Assembly: GCA_017599285.1 (NCBI GenBank)
Contig: JAGFXX010000001.1
Span: forward strand, 2,942,501-3,006,500
From: Cereibacter azotoformans
Lineage (GTDB): Bacteria; Pseudomonadota; Alphaproteobacteria; Rhodobacterales; Rhodobacteraceae
Direction: 5' to 3'
DNA: 64,000 bases
Positions 63,957 to 64,000 of the stretch are shown in pieces. The notes beneath the pieces were generated by a model. It was not told the origin of the DNA. It was given only the letters and a program-made list of their open reading frames with translations, and did no database searches. Made by a program: the position numbers and the translations under genes. Position 1 is the stretch's first letter, and each line of letters begins with the position of its first letter.

Positions 63957-64000
63957 TTCATTCTGGCCCAAATATCCCGCGGGGGTGCGGGGGCGCGAAG
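63957..64000. repeat. REP-like element, copy D, cut by the window end
   Basis: Read forward: TTCATTCTGG, CCC, AAATATCC, then a G-run and GC-rich tail at the window end. It is the reverse-oriented form of the tail seen in copies A, B and C. It starts three bases after the meaB stop, so it may also act as its transcription stop. Confidence 0.6.

Noticed and set aside
1-64000. CRISPR arrays, rRNA genes, insertion-sequence transposases, cobalamin riboswitch
   Set aside because: None seen: no regularly spaced direct repeats, no rRNA sequence, no transposase protein, and no B12-box-like leader before cobS or meaB.

Overview
The window looks like chromosomal DNA of a photosynthetic-bacterium relative in the Rhodobacterales, most likely Rhodobacter/Cereibacter sphaeroides or a close relative. 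Support: very GC-rich coding DNA, cobS and cobT for aerobic cobalamin synthesis, a GcrA cell-cycle regulator, a LexA with alphaproteobacterial GTTC-N7-GTTC operators, and a trpGDC-moaC-moeA-lexA gene string. The genus is an inference from gene content, not from a search.

Positions 1-8000 are an accessory island. It begins with a phage-like switch: a small Cro-like protein diverging from a LexA/CI-type S24-peptidase repressor, with three G-run/C-run operators between them and two more downstream. One of those fills the -35/-10 spacer of a TTGACA promoter. That promoter faces a tightly packed run of small genes (33 aa, 65 aa, a one-helix membrane protein, a GapR/DUF2312-like protein, a 59-aa protein, an orphan C5-methyltransferase-like protein, a 60-aa protein) ending in a tyrosine integrase. 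A more AT-rich two-gene operon follows. It encodes a coiled-coil protein and a DUF4041-like coiled-coil protein ending in a GIY-YIG (T5orf172-like) nuclease domain, and it is the best candidate here for an undescribed, possibly anti-phage, system. The island stops at the 3' end of a tRNA with a CAU anticodon, a usual integration target. Its other end is outside the window.

Positions 8080-64000 are core chromosome. In order: purM-purN, rnd, a lipoprotein, sufE, DUF427; a cobS - two paralogous small membrane proteins - cobT - aminopeptidase P operon; a J-domain protein and BolA; malate synthase G; a photolyase-family protein carrying a REP-like repeat inside its reading frame; pepN; an acyltransferase and a HisC-like aminotransferase; gatB; a transglycosylase-like lipoprotein; valS; an Lrp/AsnC regulator diverging from an ornithine-type decarboxylase; a DUF2235 hydrolase; gltA and gltX; comEC broken by an eleven-G run; lexA-moeA-moaC-trpC-trpD-trpG on the minus strand; a YibQ-type deacetylase; ppiD-trpE; an AsmA-family protein; gcrA; argD-argF; scoA-scoB; hrpB; a DUF3108 protein; and meaB.

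Functional themes are purine, tryptophan, arginine and cobalamin synthesis, B12-dependent metabolism (meaB), C2/ketone-body carbon use (malate synthase, citrate synthase, CoA transferase), aminoacyl-tRNA supply (valS, gltX, gatB) and DNA repair (lexA, photolyase). Four copies of a repeat built of GC hairpins plus a conserved ATATCC/CCAGA tail lie in intergenic DNA, at the window end, and once inside the photolyase gene.
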